64,000 nucleotides of DNA from Desulfovibrio desulfuricans (GTDB taxonomy: Bacteria; Desulfobacterota; Desulfovibrionia; Desulfovibrionales; Desulfovibrionaceae), in contig NZ_CP036295.1 of assembly GCF_004801255.1 (NCBI RefSeq), forward strand, positions 1,872,001-1,936,000, given 5' to 3'. Position numbers and translations under genes: made by a program. Below the pieces are notes generated by a model, which was not told the DNA's origin, did no database searches, and saw nothing but the letters and a program-made list of their open reading frames with translations. Below are positions 45,498 to 54,832 of the stretch, one piece after another (the stretch's first letter is position 1; every line of letters begins with the position of its first letter).

Positions 45498-47012
45498 TTA
45501 AAAGTTGTACGCAAGGTACAAAGAAACGTTCCATGAGTCCTTCACGTTGTCGCTCTTGCCGTTCATGCGACTATTTCCCCATACATCTGCACTTTTATCT
45601 AGGAACAACTTCATGTACGAAGCATCAATGCCTAGTTTGAGGTTCTCGTAGATCATATAGGTGTTGGTAATTCCACATTCCAGTGCGGTGTCTTTGGTAG
45701 TCATATATAGATTTTCCATACCGGTGGAATTCTCATTGCTATAGTTATTAGGCGACATCCAAATGTTAGTCTTCCCATGCAGTTTTTTGATTAAATTGGG
45801 ATCATTTGTTCCGCCGATCAAATTGATTCGTATGGAAGAATCCAAATTTTCCAGTAAAGAAATTTTAGTTGTGCGAGCTCCAACACCCCATGTGCCTGCC
45901 ATTGAATGGCCAATCATACTGTTACGGTCGGTGCTGGGACGGCCCCCAAAAAAGGCATAGCTTCCAAAACTACCATAGCCAATTTCATCTACATTGGTAT
46001 ATGGCATACGTTCTGAACCGTTGGATGTGTCGTCGTCATCGCCGGAAGTGTACCAAGCGACAAGGCCAGGGATACCCCAATTCATTTTGTATTCCAAAAC
46101 AAGAGAAGCAAGCCAGCCTCTGCGGCTAGCGCTTGCATCGTCATATTGCGTGGAGCCGTAGTTAAAGTCCCAGGCGATATGGAATGGGTCGAGGGCCGTC
46201 ACTTCTCCCGTTAGGCCAGTCCAAAACGCAGTCCCATAACTGGTGAGGGCTTCTTTCTTCATACCCATAGAAAGAGCGGTGAGGTTGCGAGTGTAATATA
46301 TAGGCGCAGAACCACAAAAGTAATTGTCACCAACACGAATTGTATTGGGTCCGATCATGCCTACCATGACCCATGGGGTGACATTTAATCCAGTAACTGT
46401 CATAGGTAGCGTGGCACCGAACAAATCCATATTGTCAAGGAAATTTTGGTGGTTATCTTTTATCCCCCCCCCAACATAGTTATCATTGTAAGGACGTATC
46501 CAAAAGGCAGAGGCACTGATGTTTTGATTTATTTTGTATCCTGTAACAATGCCAGCGACATCTGCGCCCAGAATATTTGAATCGGTTGTGAAGCTTGGTA
46601 AATTTAGTGTTTGAATGCCCATGCGGATTTTCAAATCGGTTTTAGGCATCGTCCAGTCCAAATATGAATGCTTAACCTTTACAGAGTTTGTACCATCCGC
46701 CCCCAAGGCTGCACCGGATGAAGTTTGGCCCCAACGAAATTTGCCGATTTCAAGATGCAAAGTGCCAGATAGCGCCTCTGATGCTACAGCATTCAGCTGG
46801 ATGCGCATTCTTGAGGTCATCTCAAAATCGTCGTATCCCAACCTATTATTATAGCCTACTGCCCCATTCCCTCCAGTGAAACGGCCAGATTGACCATAAT
46901 CACCTAAAAATATCCAGCGCCCTTTTATCTTAAAGTCAACAGCACTAGCTGCAGGGGCCGCAAGACATATGAGCAAGGCTGCAAGCAATATTTTTTTAAA
47001 CAAAAAAGTCAT
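45498..47012 (-). CDS. Outer-membrane porin (Desulfovibrio type), second copy
   Basis: 504 residues. A signal peptide (MTFLFKKILLAALLICLAAP...ASA) leads into VDFKIKGRWIFLGDYG, clearly related to the first porin (VDFKTKGVWIMNFEYG); SGTLHLEIGKFRWGQTSSGAALGADGTNSVKVKHSYLDWTMP is shared nearly word for word. It ends NVSLYLAYNF with the terminal Phe of beta-barrels. The ATG at 47012 has AAGGAG upstream; a 55-codon extension is not coding. It follows the MFS gene by 19 bases, so outer- and inner-membrane transport are encoded together, presumably for the substrate of the sulfatase-like enzyme. Confidence 0.88.
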   Translation of the reverse strand: MTFLFKKILLAALLICLAAPAASAVDFKIKGRWIFLGDYGQSGRFTGGNGAVGYNNRLGYDDFEMTSRMRIQLNAVASEALSGTLHLEIGKFRWGQTSSGAALGADGTNSVKVKHSYLDWTMPKTDLKIRMGIQTLNLPSFTTDSNILGADVAGIVTGYKINQNISASAFWIRPYNDNYVGGGIKDNHQNFLDNMDLFGATLPMTVTGLNVTPWVMVGMIGPNTIRVGDNYFCGSAPIYYTRNLTALSMGMKKEALTSYGTAFWTGLTGEVTALDPFHIAWDFNYGSTQYDDASASRRGWLASLVLEYKMNWGIPGLVAWYTSGDDDDTSNGSERMPYTNVDEIGYGSFGSYAFFGGRPSTDRNSMIGHSMAGTWGVGARTTKISLLENLDSSIRINLIGGTNDPNLIKKLHGKTNIWMSPNNYSNENSTGMENLYMTTKDTALECGITNTYMIYENLKLGIDASYMKLFLDKSADVWGNSRMNGKSDNVKDSWNVSLYLAYNF

Positions 47013-47031
47013 CTGTAGCTCCTTTGAGTAG

Positions 47032-48351
47032 TTAGAAGGCCACTTCAGTCTTTTCAACACGTGCAAGGTCCCTATTATACAGTGCCCTGACGGCAAACCA
47101 ACAAAAGGCAACAAAAAGTTCCAGGAAAGAAAGGATGGTAAGGCTGGTTGCCAAGCCGTATGAATCTGACAGAACACCAGCGAGAAATGGACCGATGGCC
47201 ATGCCGAGGGCGTTTTGCGTGAAGGTAAGAACCCCCATTGCAGTACCCCGATGATGGGGAGGGGTCAGGTCGGCCGTGACAGTATAACCGATAGGCAAAA
47301 TACAGCCCGTAGCGCACATGCCGGTTGCAAAGAGCGTTGCTTGGAGGGCGGAGCCAGGTTTGCTGCATGTGAAGGCTATAAATTCCATGATAAAACAGGT
47401 CAGCGTGCAGCAGATGACAAAGGTCAGTGCGCGTGGGCAGCCACTTGTGCGGCGCAGATAGTCGATAATGGCGCCGGTCAGGATGTGGCCTGCGGCAAGT
47501 CCAATCCAGATGACCGTTGACAGAAGGCTTGCCATCGTGGGATCCATGCCAGCTTCGCGGTTGAAGTAGCTGATGCTCCAGTTAACCAAAACGCTGGCAA
47601 ACATGTTGTGCCCAGCAAGAGCTAAGAAGGTTATGACGCAGGAAGGGGTACGAAGTACCGAAAGAATGACCTTCCCCCAAGGCTCGTGCTGGCTACAGAC
47701 ACTTGTATTTTGCTCATTGTCGTTGGTTTTCGTGGCTACTTTGAAGTCCTTCATAGCAATGCACAGGAATGCCGCAATGATGCCGGGAATGGCCACAATG
47801 CCGAAGGCGTGACGCCAGCCCCAATGCTGTGCGATGTACGCCCCTGCAACTATGCCCAGCGGGCCGCCGATACTAAAACACGTGATGAAGATGGATAATG
47901 CTGTAGCGCGGGTTTTTTCAGGAAAGCTGGCGCTTATAAGGCTTTGAGCTGCGGGAACGTATCCTGCTTCCCCTGTGCCGATGAAGAATCGGCATACAAG
48001 CAGGTGCATATATGTTCCCGCAAAGGCGCATGCCCCTGTGGCCAAACTCCAGAAAAAAGTCATCACTCCCATCATGTATTTGCGGCTCCATCGGTCAATG
48101 AGATAGCCGGTGGGAACCGTGAAAATGGCAATGGAGATGTTGACGATGGACACCAGCAGCCCCAGTTGGGAGTCGGTCAATCCCATATCACTTTTAAGAT
48201 ATGGAAAGAGTGATGCGAGAACCTGTCTGTCCATGAAGTCCAGGATGCAAAAAAGACATGACAGTGCTAGAGTAAAAAAAGCCGCTTTTTTGCCTACAGG
48301 CCAGATGAGTTTGTCCCCTTCGTTAGGTGGGGAAATATTGTTGGTGTTCAT
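47032..48351 (-). CDS. MFS transporter
   Basis: 439 residues with 12 hydrophobic helices. The loop 2-3 signature is present as GYLIDRWSRKYMMG, and the family pattern DFMDRQVLASLFPYLKSDMGLTDSQLGLL at helix 1 fits the anion/organic-acid branch of MFS (spinster or hexuronate-like). Substrate not readable. The ATG has GGAG six bases upstream. It lies between the sulfatase-like gene and the porin on the same strand, so it probably takes up the compound that the enzyme acts on or exports its product. Confidence 0.85.
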   Translation of the reverse strand: MNTNNISPPNEGDKLIWPVGKKAAFFTLALSCLFCILDFMDRQVLASLFPYLKSDMGLTDSQLGLLVSIVNISIAIFTVPTGYLIDRWSRKYMMGVMTFFWSLATGACAFAGTYMHLLVCRFFIGTGEAGYVPAAQSLISASFPEKTRATALSIFITCFSIGGPLGIVAGAYIAQHWGWRHAFGIVAIPGIIAAFLCIAMKDFKVATKTNDNEQNTSVCSQHEPWGKVILSVLRTPSCVITFLALAGHNMFASVLVNWSISYFNREAGMDPTMASLLSTVIWIGLAAGHILTGAIIDYLRRTSGCPRALTFVICCTLTCFIMEFIAFTCSKPGSALQATLFATGMCATGCILPIGYTVTADLTPPHHRGTAMGVLTFTQNALGMAIGPFLAGVLSDSYGLATSLTILSFLELFVAFCWFAVRALYNRDLARVEKTEVAF

Positions 48352-48390
48352 TGTTTCTCCTTTGAGTACATGACAGTTCTATCCTGTGAT

Positions 48391-48424
48391 TGTCGGCCCA
48401 CTCTCTTGTGAGTGGGCCAACAAT
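48391..48424. terminator. Hairpin between sulfatase-like and MFS genes
   Basis: TTGT.GGCCCACTC pairs with GAGTGGGCC.ACAA. No T-run follows on the minus strand, so it is more likely a message-stability or processing hairpin inside the operon. Confidence 0.5.
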
Positions 48425-48430
48425 GTCTTT

Positions 48431-50041
48431 TTAGTCAGACAGCAAGTCTTCCAAAAATGTACTGAGTTCAGTGAGAAGCTTTTTGGCTACATCAGGATGT
48501 TTGTTGAGAACATTCTTGAGCTGGAAAGGATCATTTTTCCGATCATACAGCTCGTCGGTATCGGGAACTTCTGCAACACTACCTGGGGTGCAGGTCCACT
48601 GTGCTTCCCCATCCAACGTAGCGGCATCCCTGTATTTTTCTTGGGATTCATTACTGTCAAGGGTGCTACCCCCAGTAGCGGCTTTGCTTTTTTGAATTTC
48701 GGCATAAGCCTTTACAATACCATCAAACATGCCCTTACCACCCACAGCGTGCAGATGCGAAGAATCGACGCTGGTGGCGTAGAAATCTTTACCCATGCGG
48801 TCAGCGCCTTCTGTTCTGACCCAATGCACATAGCTCCAGTCGTCAGTGTAGATGGCCCAGGAATAACCATGGTAACCGGCAATGGCGAAATCCCGAACTT
48901 TCTTGGCTTCGCCACGAAGCACAGGTAGCAGCGATTTGCCTTCCATATCCGGGTGAACGCCAATTCCAAGCCAATCACACACAGTTGGCGCCACATCAAC
49001 GCTCTGCACATAGGTTTTGATGCGCTGCCCGGGCTCAATGCCAGGCCCGCGGGCAATAAAAACGATGTGCGCCAGCTCTTCATAAGGCCAAGGACGCGTT
49101 TTACGCATAATGCCGTGCCCGTGTTCCTTGTTGCCCATGGGTTCGCCGTGGTCAGAAACTACCAGGACCAGAGTGTCTTTTTCGAGCCCAAGGCGGCGAA
49201 TCGTATCAAGGAATTTGCCAAACTGCTTATCGCACAGCGTGATGAGTTCGGCATACAGCATGCGAACATGGTGAAGCTGTTCTTCGGTGAAAACGCCATC
49301 GACCACGGAAGAGAAGGGAAGGAAGACATCCTTTCCATTATAGTCGGGATCATAGGGACATTTCAGATCACAGTCATAGACAGACGGCGGATCCCAAGGT
49401 TCATGCGGATCAAAACTATCGACCCAAAGGTAAAACTGCTTGTTGCGGTCAACCTGTTCAAGATACTCAGTGGCCTTCTTGAACGTACGGGTAACGTACC
49501 TGTCTTCTTCGCCACGCCAATGTTGACGCTGGCGCAAATAGTTCGTTATCTCGTTCATCGTATACTGCGCCGCTTTTTCATTAGTCTTTGCGACGTAGCC
49601 GTCGTAGCTCTCCTGATCGACATAATCCATCGGACTGTATTGCAGCAGAGGATCTTTTTCGTAAAAATAGTCATCTGCTTCATGCCCATGGGTAAACCAC
49701 ACTTTGTCAAACCCTCGTGTATATCCAAACTTCGGCAGGCGGTACATGGGGCAGTCAAAGATCAAGGCAGTGTCAATGGGGCGTCCCCAGCATAAATCGG
49801 CGATAGTGGTATCTTCTTTGGCAAGCGCAACCCAACCAGTTCTGGGCAGGGTGAATCGCCCCGTGTGCATTGCATGACGTACTGGTACTGTGGGCAGACC
49901 TTCGGCATAGGCATTTTCAAAAACAGCCCCTTCCTTGGCAAAACGGTCCATATTCGGAGTCTTTATCCAAGAGTTTCCGTAGCAACCCAAATAGTTGTAT
50001 TGCAGGCTGTCAAACATGACCACAATGGCGTTTTTTTCCAC
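48431..50041 (-). CDS. Sulfatase-like hydrolase (alkaline phosphatase superfamily) with Thr nucleophile
   Basis: 536 residues. Superfamily marks: IVVMFDSLQYNYLGCYGN with the first metal aspartate, GLPTVPVRHAMHTGRF at the nucleophile, LWVDSFDPHEPWDPP, and VVVSDHGEPMGNKEHGHGI with the metal Asp-His. The CxPxR/SxPxR sulfatase signature is TVPVR here: threonine stands where Cys or Ser is turned into formylglycine, so ordinary sulfatase chemistry is doubtful and a phosphoester or phosphoethanolamine-type hydrolase is possible. No signal peptide, so cytoplasmic. I set the start at the GTG at 50041, six bases after AAGGAG; the longer frame to 50113 runs into the sigma-54 promoter. First gene of the sulfatase-MFS-porin-gcvH operon. 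Confidence 0.85.
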   Translation of the reverse strand: MEKNAIVVMFDSLQYNYLGCYGNSWIKTPNMDRFAKEGAVFENAYAEGLPTVPVRHAMHTGRFTLPRTGWVALAKEDTTIADLCWGRPIDTALIFDCPMYRLPKFGYTRGFDKVWFTHGHEADDYFYEKDPLLQYSPMDYVDQESYDGYVAKTNEKAAQYTMNEITNYLRQRQHWRGEEDRYVTRTFKKATEYLEQVDRNKQFYLWVDSFDPHEPWDPPSVYDCDLKCPYDPDYNGKDVFLPFSSVVDGVFTEEQLHHVRMLYAELITLCDKQFGKFLDTIRRLGLEKDTLVLVVSDHGEPMGNKEHGHGIMRKTRPWPYEELAHIVFIARGPGIEPGQRIKTYVQSVDVAPTVCDWLGIGVHPDMEGKSLLPVLRGEAKKVRDFAIAGYHGYSWAIYTDDWSYVHWVRTEGADRMGKDFYATSVDSSHLHAVGGKGMFDGIVKAYAEIQKSKAATGGSTLDSNESQEKYRDAATLDGEAQWTCTPGSVAEVPDTDELYDRKNDPFQLKNVLNKHPDVAKKLLTELSTFLEDLLSD

Positions 50042-50104
50042 ATCGAACTCCTTTATTGTGAAAAAATTAACGATAGTCTTGACTAGGGATGTCAGCATAT
50101 TAAA

Positions 50105-50120
50105 AGCAATCACTGTGCCA
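50105..50120 (-). promoter_or_regulatory. Sigma-54 promoter of the sulfatase-like operon
   Basis: On the minus strand TGGCAC-N5-TTGCT, a full match to the -24/-12 consensus. Transcription would start near 50095, about 54 bases before the GTG. The adjacent divergent gene encodes a sigma-54 activator. Confidence 0.85.
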
Positions 50121-50316
50121 AATGGATTGTTTGTGAAAAAAAAGCGCTAACCGCGTGAATTGTTGGACATGCATTGAACGTGGATCCACTGGCCAGTGGT
50201 TGGAAATAGTATTTTTGTCCTAAAAAAAAACAAAAGTTGAAAATAAAGACAAATTAGAACAGACTAATTTTGTTGGTAGCCATTGATCGACTTCATGGAA
50301 ATAAAAAGGAATCTGC

Positions 50317-53300
50317 ATGCAAAGACTTTTAGGACTTCCCTCAAACGCTGTGATTTGCCTTCTGCTTATGCATTATGCTGAAAAGCCTTGTGCGGTTGAG
50401 GATATTACGGTTTTGACAGCTGCTGATAACAATGTGGCCAGAACGGTCATTGCGCAGCTATGCCAGAGAGGAATGGTCTTGGAAGATGCTGATGGGAGGT
50501 ATGTTCCAGCTGAACAGTGCCCGAATGTAGATAACATTGTTACGGCAATAAAAAAACGCAATACTGCTTCTGATAGTGTTCTGGTTAATACCCTTCTTAC
50601 TTATTATGACAAAAACTATAAAAAATTTTTGAAAAATGTTATTAGCATACTACATGAGCATGCAAGTAATAAAAGATATGCATATTTGTTTTTTTGCTAT
50701 GAGTATTTTGCAAAGCTCATATTGCGTATGAGGATACAAATAAAAGATAGGCAGTTTAGCCTGTTGTTTATAAATTCGTGTATGATTATTCAACAGTTGA
50801 GTTTTAAAATTCCTTCGAGGTCACGGTATCAAATATTGTTATTTTATAAGGCGAAGGGTATCGCCATTATCGTTGGTGATAGACGAAATATAGGATATAT
50901 AGACATTAATATAGGGACATTAAACATTACTGAAAAGGGAATTCGTTCCAATATATATTGTCGTAGAATGGACGATGGTTATAATACTATAGCTTCAATT
51001 TGCGATAAAGATATAATATTACGATCTGCTGATAAGATAATGCTATATTATATAATTAATTCTAGGCTAAATGACGCTATCTCATTCTTCTTATATATTA
51101 ATTCAATGGATGAAGAAGACGTAGCACCATATAGGAAAGGGTCCTGGTTTATTTATGCAACAATGGCTGCAAGCTATGCTGGAAATTTTAAACTTGCTGA
51201 AGAAATATCGATACTTGGAATAAAAAAAATAGAACTGGAAAAAGAAGATTGCAGCGCAACTGACACCCTTAAGGCAATACTCGCTTTTATTTATTTCTAT
51301 ACGGGTAAGGACGCTGAGGGATTAGAAATTATTGATGAAATTATTTCTACAAGTGATGAGGTGGTTGAGTCATATGCAGCATTGTGGGCTACTCGAGCAT
51401 TATCATTTTACCAGTATAAAATAGGCGAGTTGGAAAAATCCTGGAGCAACTTTAAAAAGTGTTTTGTTGAAAAAAAAGATTCCCTTCAACTACATGCAAA
51501 TTATTTTATTGCGGCTTTTGTCCTGGACTTGATGTTTGCATATCAAGAAAGTAAAGTTGTTTTTCCTAAACAATATCAGTTTTTTAAGGAGCTTTCATTC
51601 GCGGAGCATTCACCTTTTCTTATCCTTCGTGGAACAGCCTTGAGAATAGGTGGGCAAATTTTGGCCATGGATGGGGCGGATTTTGCTGCTGCTGAAAAAA
51701 AACTGAGGGCTGCTCTGCGGCTTTTTCTTGGCATTCCTGCACCAATCCTTGCCGCCAACTGCCTTTCCTCTTTGGCCATGTTACATGTGAAGGTCGGCGA
51801 GATGGGGCCTGCGAGGCAAGAGGCTTTCCAGGCAAAAATGCTTTTTGATGCTTTGTCACCAGCATCTTTTCCAACACTGCTACAGCCATTAATAGAAGAT
51901 GATGCAAATGCAGATTTAGACCGGATTAGCCATAGAAAAACAGTTGTGACGCAGTTCCTGCAGTCACTGCGAAGTTGTATGCAGACCTCTGTTGGCGACA
52001 GCAATGACGTTACCCCAATATTGGCAGCTCTCATGGGGTCTTTAGGCCTAGTCTCCGGGTGTGTGCTTGAAATGACGCATGGCAGCCTGATCCCTAGAGG
52101 TAGTATTAATTTCCCTTCAGACGGTGGCAGCACCTTGCGTGCGTCTCTGGTCCATAAGTCCCGTGAGATGGACGTCCCGTTGCTTCGGGTTCTTGAGCGG
52201 GGCGATGATGTTGTCACATATAAGAATGCGGTGATTGTGTTGCATATCCCCATGGGGATTTATGGTGCATGGTTTTTTTATATGCAAGGCACGATACTTC
52301 GGATCATGTTTAACTTTCTCTTGCGGCAACATGGAGCTGGCTTGGTCGAGGCTATTGCTGTTGGCCTTACCGCAGTGATCAAAAATAGCAAGGCTGTAGA
52401 GTGTAGAGTCACAACATTTCCTGTCTCAAACCCACAAGATAAAATAATTCCGCTTGATATGATTGTTGCTAGTAAAGGGATGCGAAAGATTATCCAGAAA
52501 GTTGATGCAGTCTCTTCAAAAGACACTGCGGTGCTGCTAATGGGTGAATCTGGCTGCGGCAAAGAAATGGTGGCGCAGCGGCTGCATGAAAAATCGCGAC
52601 GCGAGGGGAGGTTCGTTTGCGTCAACCTTTCTAACCTTCCTTATGAGCTTTTTGAAAGTGAGTGTTTTGGGTATGAAAAAGGAAGTTTTACCGGAGCGCT
52701 GCAACAAAAAATCGGGCTATTTGAATTAGCCGATAATGGAACATTGTTCATAGATGAAGTCGGCGATATCCCTCTGCCCATTCAAGTAAAATTATTAAGG
52801 GTATTGCAAAATAAAACGTTCATGCGCATCGGTGGCACAAAAAATATTCACTCTGATTTCAGGCTGATCTGCGCGACCAACAGGGATTTGGTAAAAGCTG
52901 TAAAATCGGGCACATTCAGGGAAGATCTATATTATCGGATTAACGTTGTTTCGATCAATATCCCACCGTTGAGAGCGCGAGAAGAAGATATTGGCGTCAT
53001 CGCAAAGTATTTTTTAAGGTACTATGCAAAACACCACAACGTTCCCGTGCATGAGCTGACAGACGAAGAAATGCAGTATCTTACAAATTATAGTTGGCCT
53101 GGAAATGTTCGACAACTGCGCAATTTTATTGAGCGTTTTTGTTTACTTAAAGATGGCTTTATGGAAGAGATCAGTGGAGCCCTTCCAGAAAATTGGCCAG
53201 CGAAGCAACACGCGGCATCCTCCAGTCGGGAAAAAGAAATGGTTAACTGTGCATTCCCCTGTTTGGAGGAAAAACCAAGCTTACAGGAGCTGGAAGACGC

Positions 53301-53472
53301 TTACTTTACGAAAATTTATAAGATGACGGCAGGAAACGTAGGTGGAAAAGAAGGGTTAGCCGCCATCTTGAAGATCAGCCGTTCCAAGGCCTATGCTTGG
53401 ATTGAGCGCTTACGTTTACGGGAACGTTATTGCTTGGAGGTTAGACCCAACGCTGAGTTTAAGGAATCTTAG
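50317..53472 (+). CDS. Large sigma-54-dependent activator with TPR-like sensor region
   Basis: 1051 residues. The N-terminal 70 resemble a winged helix (AADNNVARTVIAQLCQRGMVLEDADGRYVP). Residues about 80-520 are helical repeats like TPR (for example GNFKLAEEISILGIKK and AALRLFLGIPAPILAANCLSSLAMLHVK), and about 540-700 may be a GAF-like domain. The AAA+ core starts near 725: Walker A GESGCGKE, GSFTGA loop for sigma-54 contact, Walker B LFIDEVGDIPL, and a helix-turn-helix of the Fis type at the end (GLAAILKISRSKAYAWIERL). It should open the sigma-54 promoter of the divergent operon, triggered by an unknown signal. AAGGAA precedes the ATG. Its 3' end overlaps the convergent trigger-factor gene by 14 bases. 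Confidence 0.88.
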   Translation: MQRLLGLPSNAVICLLLMHYAEKPCAVEDITVLTAADNNVARTVIAQLCQRGMVLEDADGRYVPAEQCPNVDNIVTAIKKRNTASDSVLVNTLLTYYDKNYKKFLKNVISILHEHASNKRYAYLFFCYEYFAKLILRMRIQIKDRQFSLLFINSCMIIQQLSFKIPSRSRYQILLFYKAKGIAIIVGDRRNIGYIDINIGTLNITEKGIRSNIYCRRMDDGYNTIASICDKDIILRSADKIMLYYIINSRLNDAISFFLYINSMDEEDVAPYRKGSWFIYATMAASYAGNFKLAEEISILGIKKIELEKEDCSATDTLKAILAFIYFYTGKDAEGLEIIDEIISTSDEVVESYAALWATRALSFYQYKIGELEKSWSNFKKCFVEKKDSLQLHANYFIAAFVLDLMFAYQESKVVFPKQYQFFKELSFAEHSPFLILRGTALRIGGQILAMDGADFAAAEKKLRAALRLFLGIPAPILAANCLSSLAMLHVKVGEMGPARQEAFQAKMLFDALSPASFPTLLQPLIEDDANADLDRISHRKTVVTQFLQSLRSCMQTSVGDSNDVTPILAALMGSLGLVSGCVLEMTHGSLIPRGSINFPSDGGSTLRASLVHKSREMDVPLLRVLERGDDVVTYKNAVIVLHIPMGIYGAWFFYMQGTILRIMFNFLLRQHGAGLVEAIAVGLTAVIKNSKAVECRVTTFPVSNPQDKIIPLDMIVASKGMRKIIQKVDAVSSKDTAVLLMGESGCGKEMVAQRLHEKSRREGRFVCVNLSNLPYELFESECFGYEKGSFTGALQQKIGLFELADNGTLFIDEVGDIPLPIQVKLLRVLQNKTFMRIGGTKNIHSDFRLICATNRDLVKAVKSGTFREDLYYRINVVSINIPPLRAREEDIGVIAKYFLRYYAKHHNVPVHELTDEEMQYLTNYSWPGNVRQLRNFIERFCLLKDGFMEEISGALPENWPAKQHAASSSREKEMVNCAFPCLEEKPSLQELEDAYFTKIYKMTAGNVGGKEGLAAILKISRSKAYAWIERLRLRERYCLEVRPNAEFKES

Positions 53473-54817
53473 GCCCCATGCCTTGGTCCTTCTTCCCGTG
53501 TGGAGGGATGACTTTCCCAGCTTGATCAACAACAACTTTTTGGGCGGAAGTGAAGATTAAATTGAGTGCTTTCTCGGCCATAAGACTTTCTGTAAGCGTG
53601 TCTCCCATGTCGCTGGCAAAGACTTTACCGCGTAACATTTCTTCGGTACTGCCTGTGCGATGGGCCATTTCTCGTATGCTTTTGGCTAAATCTTGCTGCG
53701 ATACGGTAATATCATGGGCATAAGCGTAGGCAAGCAGATAAACATGGCGCCGAGCATTTTCTTTTGCTATAGGGATGCCCTCTTGGCTGGCTGCCCGAAG
53801 GGCTGACCGGATGTGCTCTTTTGCTTCGGGAGCGCTGGTGCCGGTGCCAAAAAAAGCGCGCACGTTTTTTATGTATTCGGCAAGAAACATCTGTTGCAGG
53901 CTTTCCGGTATGGGGATTTCTACCCCGTCCAACAACAGTTGCATGAGTCTATTTTTCGCCTCTACTGTATGTAGTCGGGAGCTTTCGTTCATGACATGCA
54001 TAAATGCCTGGGTCTTTAGGGCAACAGCGCTTTTATAACCCAAGCGAACAGCTGCGGAATCAGTGAGTTTTGGCAATTCTCGCTGGTACAATGCCTTCAA
54101 CAATACTGTAAGCTGAACGTCTTTTCCCCGCACAAGGGGATCAGGGTAATCCGCTGGACAGCGCATCGTGTACTCGACCTGCTCTCCAACATGTATTTTT
54201 TTGACGTGCTGCTCCACCTCTCCGAGGTTATGCTCCACAGGAATGGCATTAATAAGTATCTTTATGTCTCGATTCGTTAGCCCTGGAACAGACTTACCAT
54301 CAATGTGTCCATTGACTCGCAGGTCAACTATGTCGCCTGGCTGTGGGAAGCGAATTTCCGTCACTTTTGTTACAGTTGTGATGGGAACCATTAATCGTTC
54401 TACAGCCTTATAAAATTTTTCTGAAGAAAATTCCGGTTCATGAACAGTGAGTCTTATGTCGGAGAAATTTTCGGGAAAGGCAATAATTGGCAGAACTTCA
54501 ATCTCAATCTCAAAAGTATATTCGTGCCCGTAACTCAGCCGTGGAAGGTTTATTGGACGTGGGCGACTGATAGGGTGACGACCTTCTTCTTTAAGAATTC
54601 TGTCCACTAATGTGGAAATCATGATGGACGTGGCTTTTGCCGCTACCGGTTCCCAAAAATCATCCCTATCACACGCGCTGGTGACATCAAAAGTTGATGG
54701 AAGGTCTTCCCTCAATTCTTCCTGAGCTTGCTGCAAAAAACTATTCAGTTCTTCGAAGGGAACTGTGATGGAAAGGTGCACTTGGATATCGTTGGCAATG
54801 GAAAATATGCGTTGCAT
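53459..54817 (-). CDS. Trigger-factor paralogue
   Basis: 452 residues laid out like trigger factor: N-terminal ribosome-binding-like domain (to about 120, but without a clear GFRxGKxP loop), a FKBP-type middle (PGDIVDLRVNGHIDGKSVPGLTNRDIKI...LGEVEQHVKKIHVGE), and a long helical C-terminal part with IPIPESLQQMFLAEYIKN. The lack of an obvious ribosome-docking signature suggests a dedicated chaperone rather than a general one. It is the last gene of the OsmC operon, 15 bases after the CysK-like gene. The normal chromosomal tig, if present, is not in this window. Confidence 0.75.
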   Translation of the reverse strand: MQRIFSIANDIQVHLSITVPFEELNSFLQQAQEELREDLPSTFDVTSACDRDDFWEPVAAKATSIMISTLVDRILKEEGRHPISRPRPINLPRLSYGHEYTFEIEIEVLPIIAFPENFSDIRLTVHEPEFSSEKFYKAVERLMVPITTVTKVTEIRFPQPGDIVDLRVNGHIDGKSVPGLTNRDIKILINAIPVEHNLGEVEQHVKKIHVGEQVEYTMRCPADYPDPLVRGKDVQLTVLLKALYQRELPKLTDSAAVRLGYKSAVALKTQAFMHVMNESSRLHTVEAKNRLMQLLLDGVEIPIPESLQQMFLAEYIKNVRAFFGTGTSAPEAKEHIRSALRAASQEGIPIAKENARRHVYLLAYAYAHDITVSQQDLAKSIREMAHRTGSTEEMLRGKVFASDMGDTLTESLMAEKALNLIFTSAQKVVVDQAGKVIPPHGKKDQGMGPKIP

Positions 54818-54832
54818 GATTGGTCCGATAAG

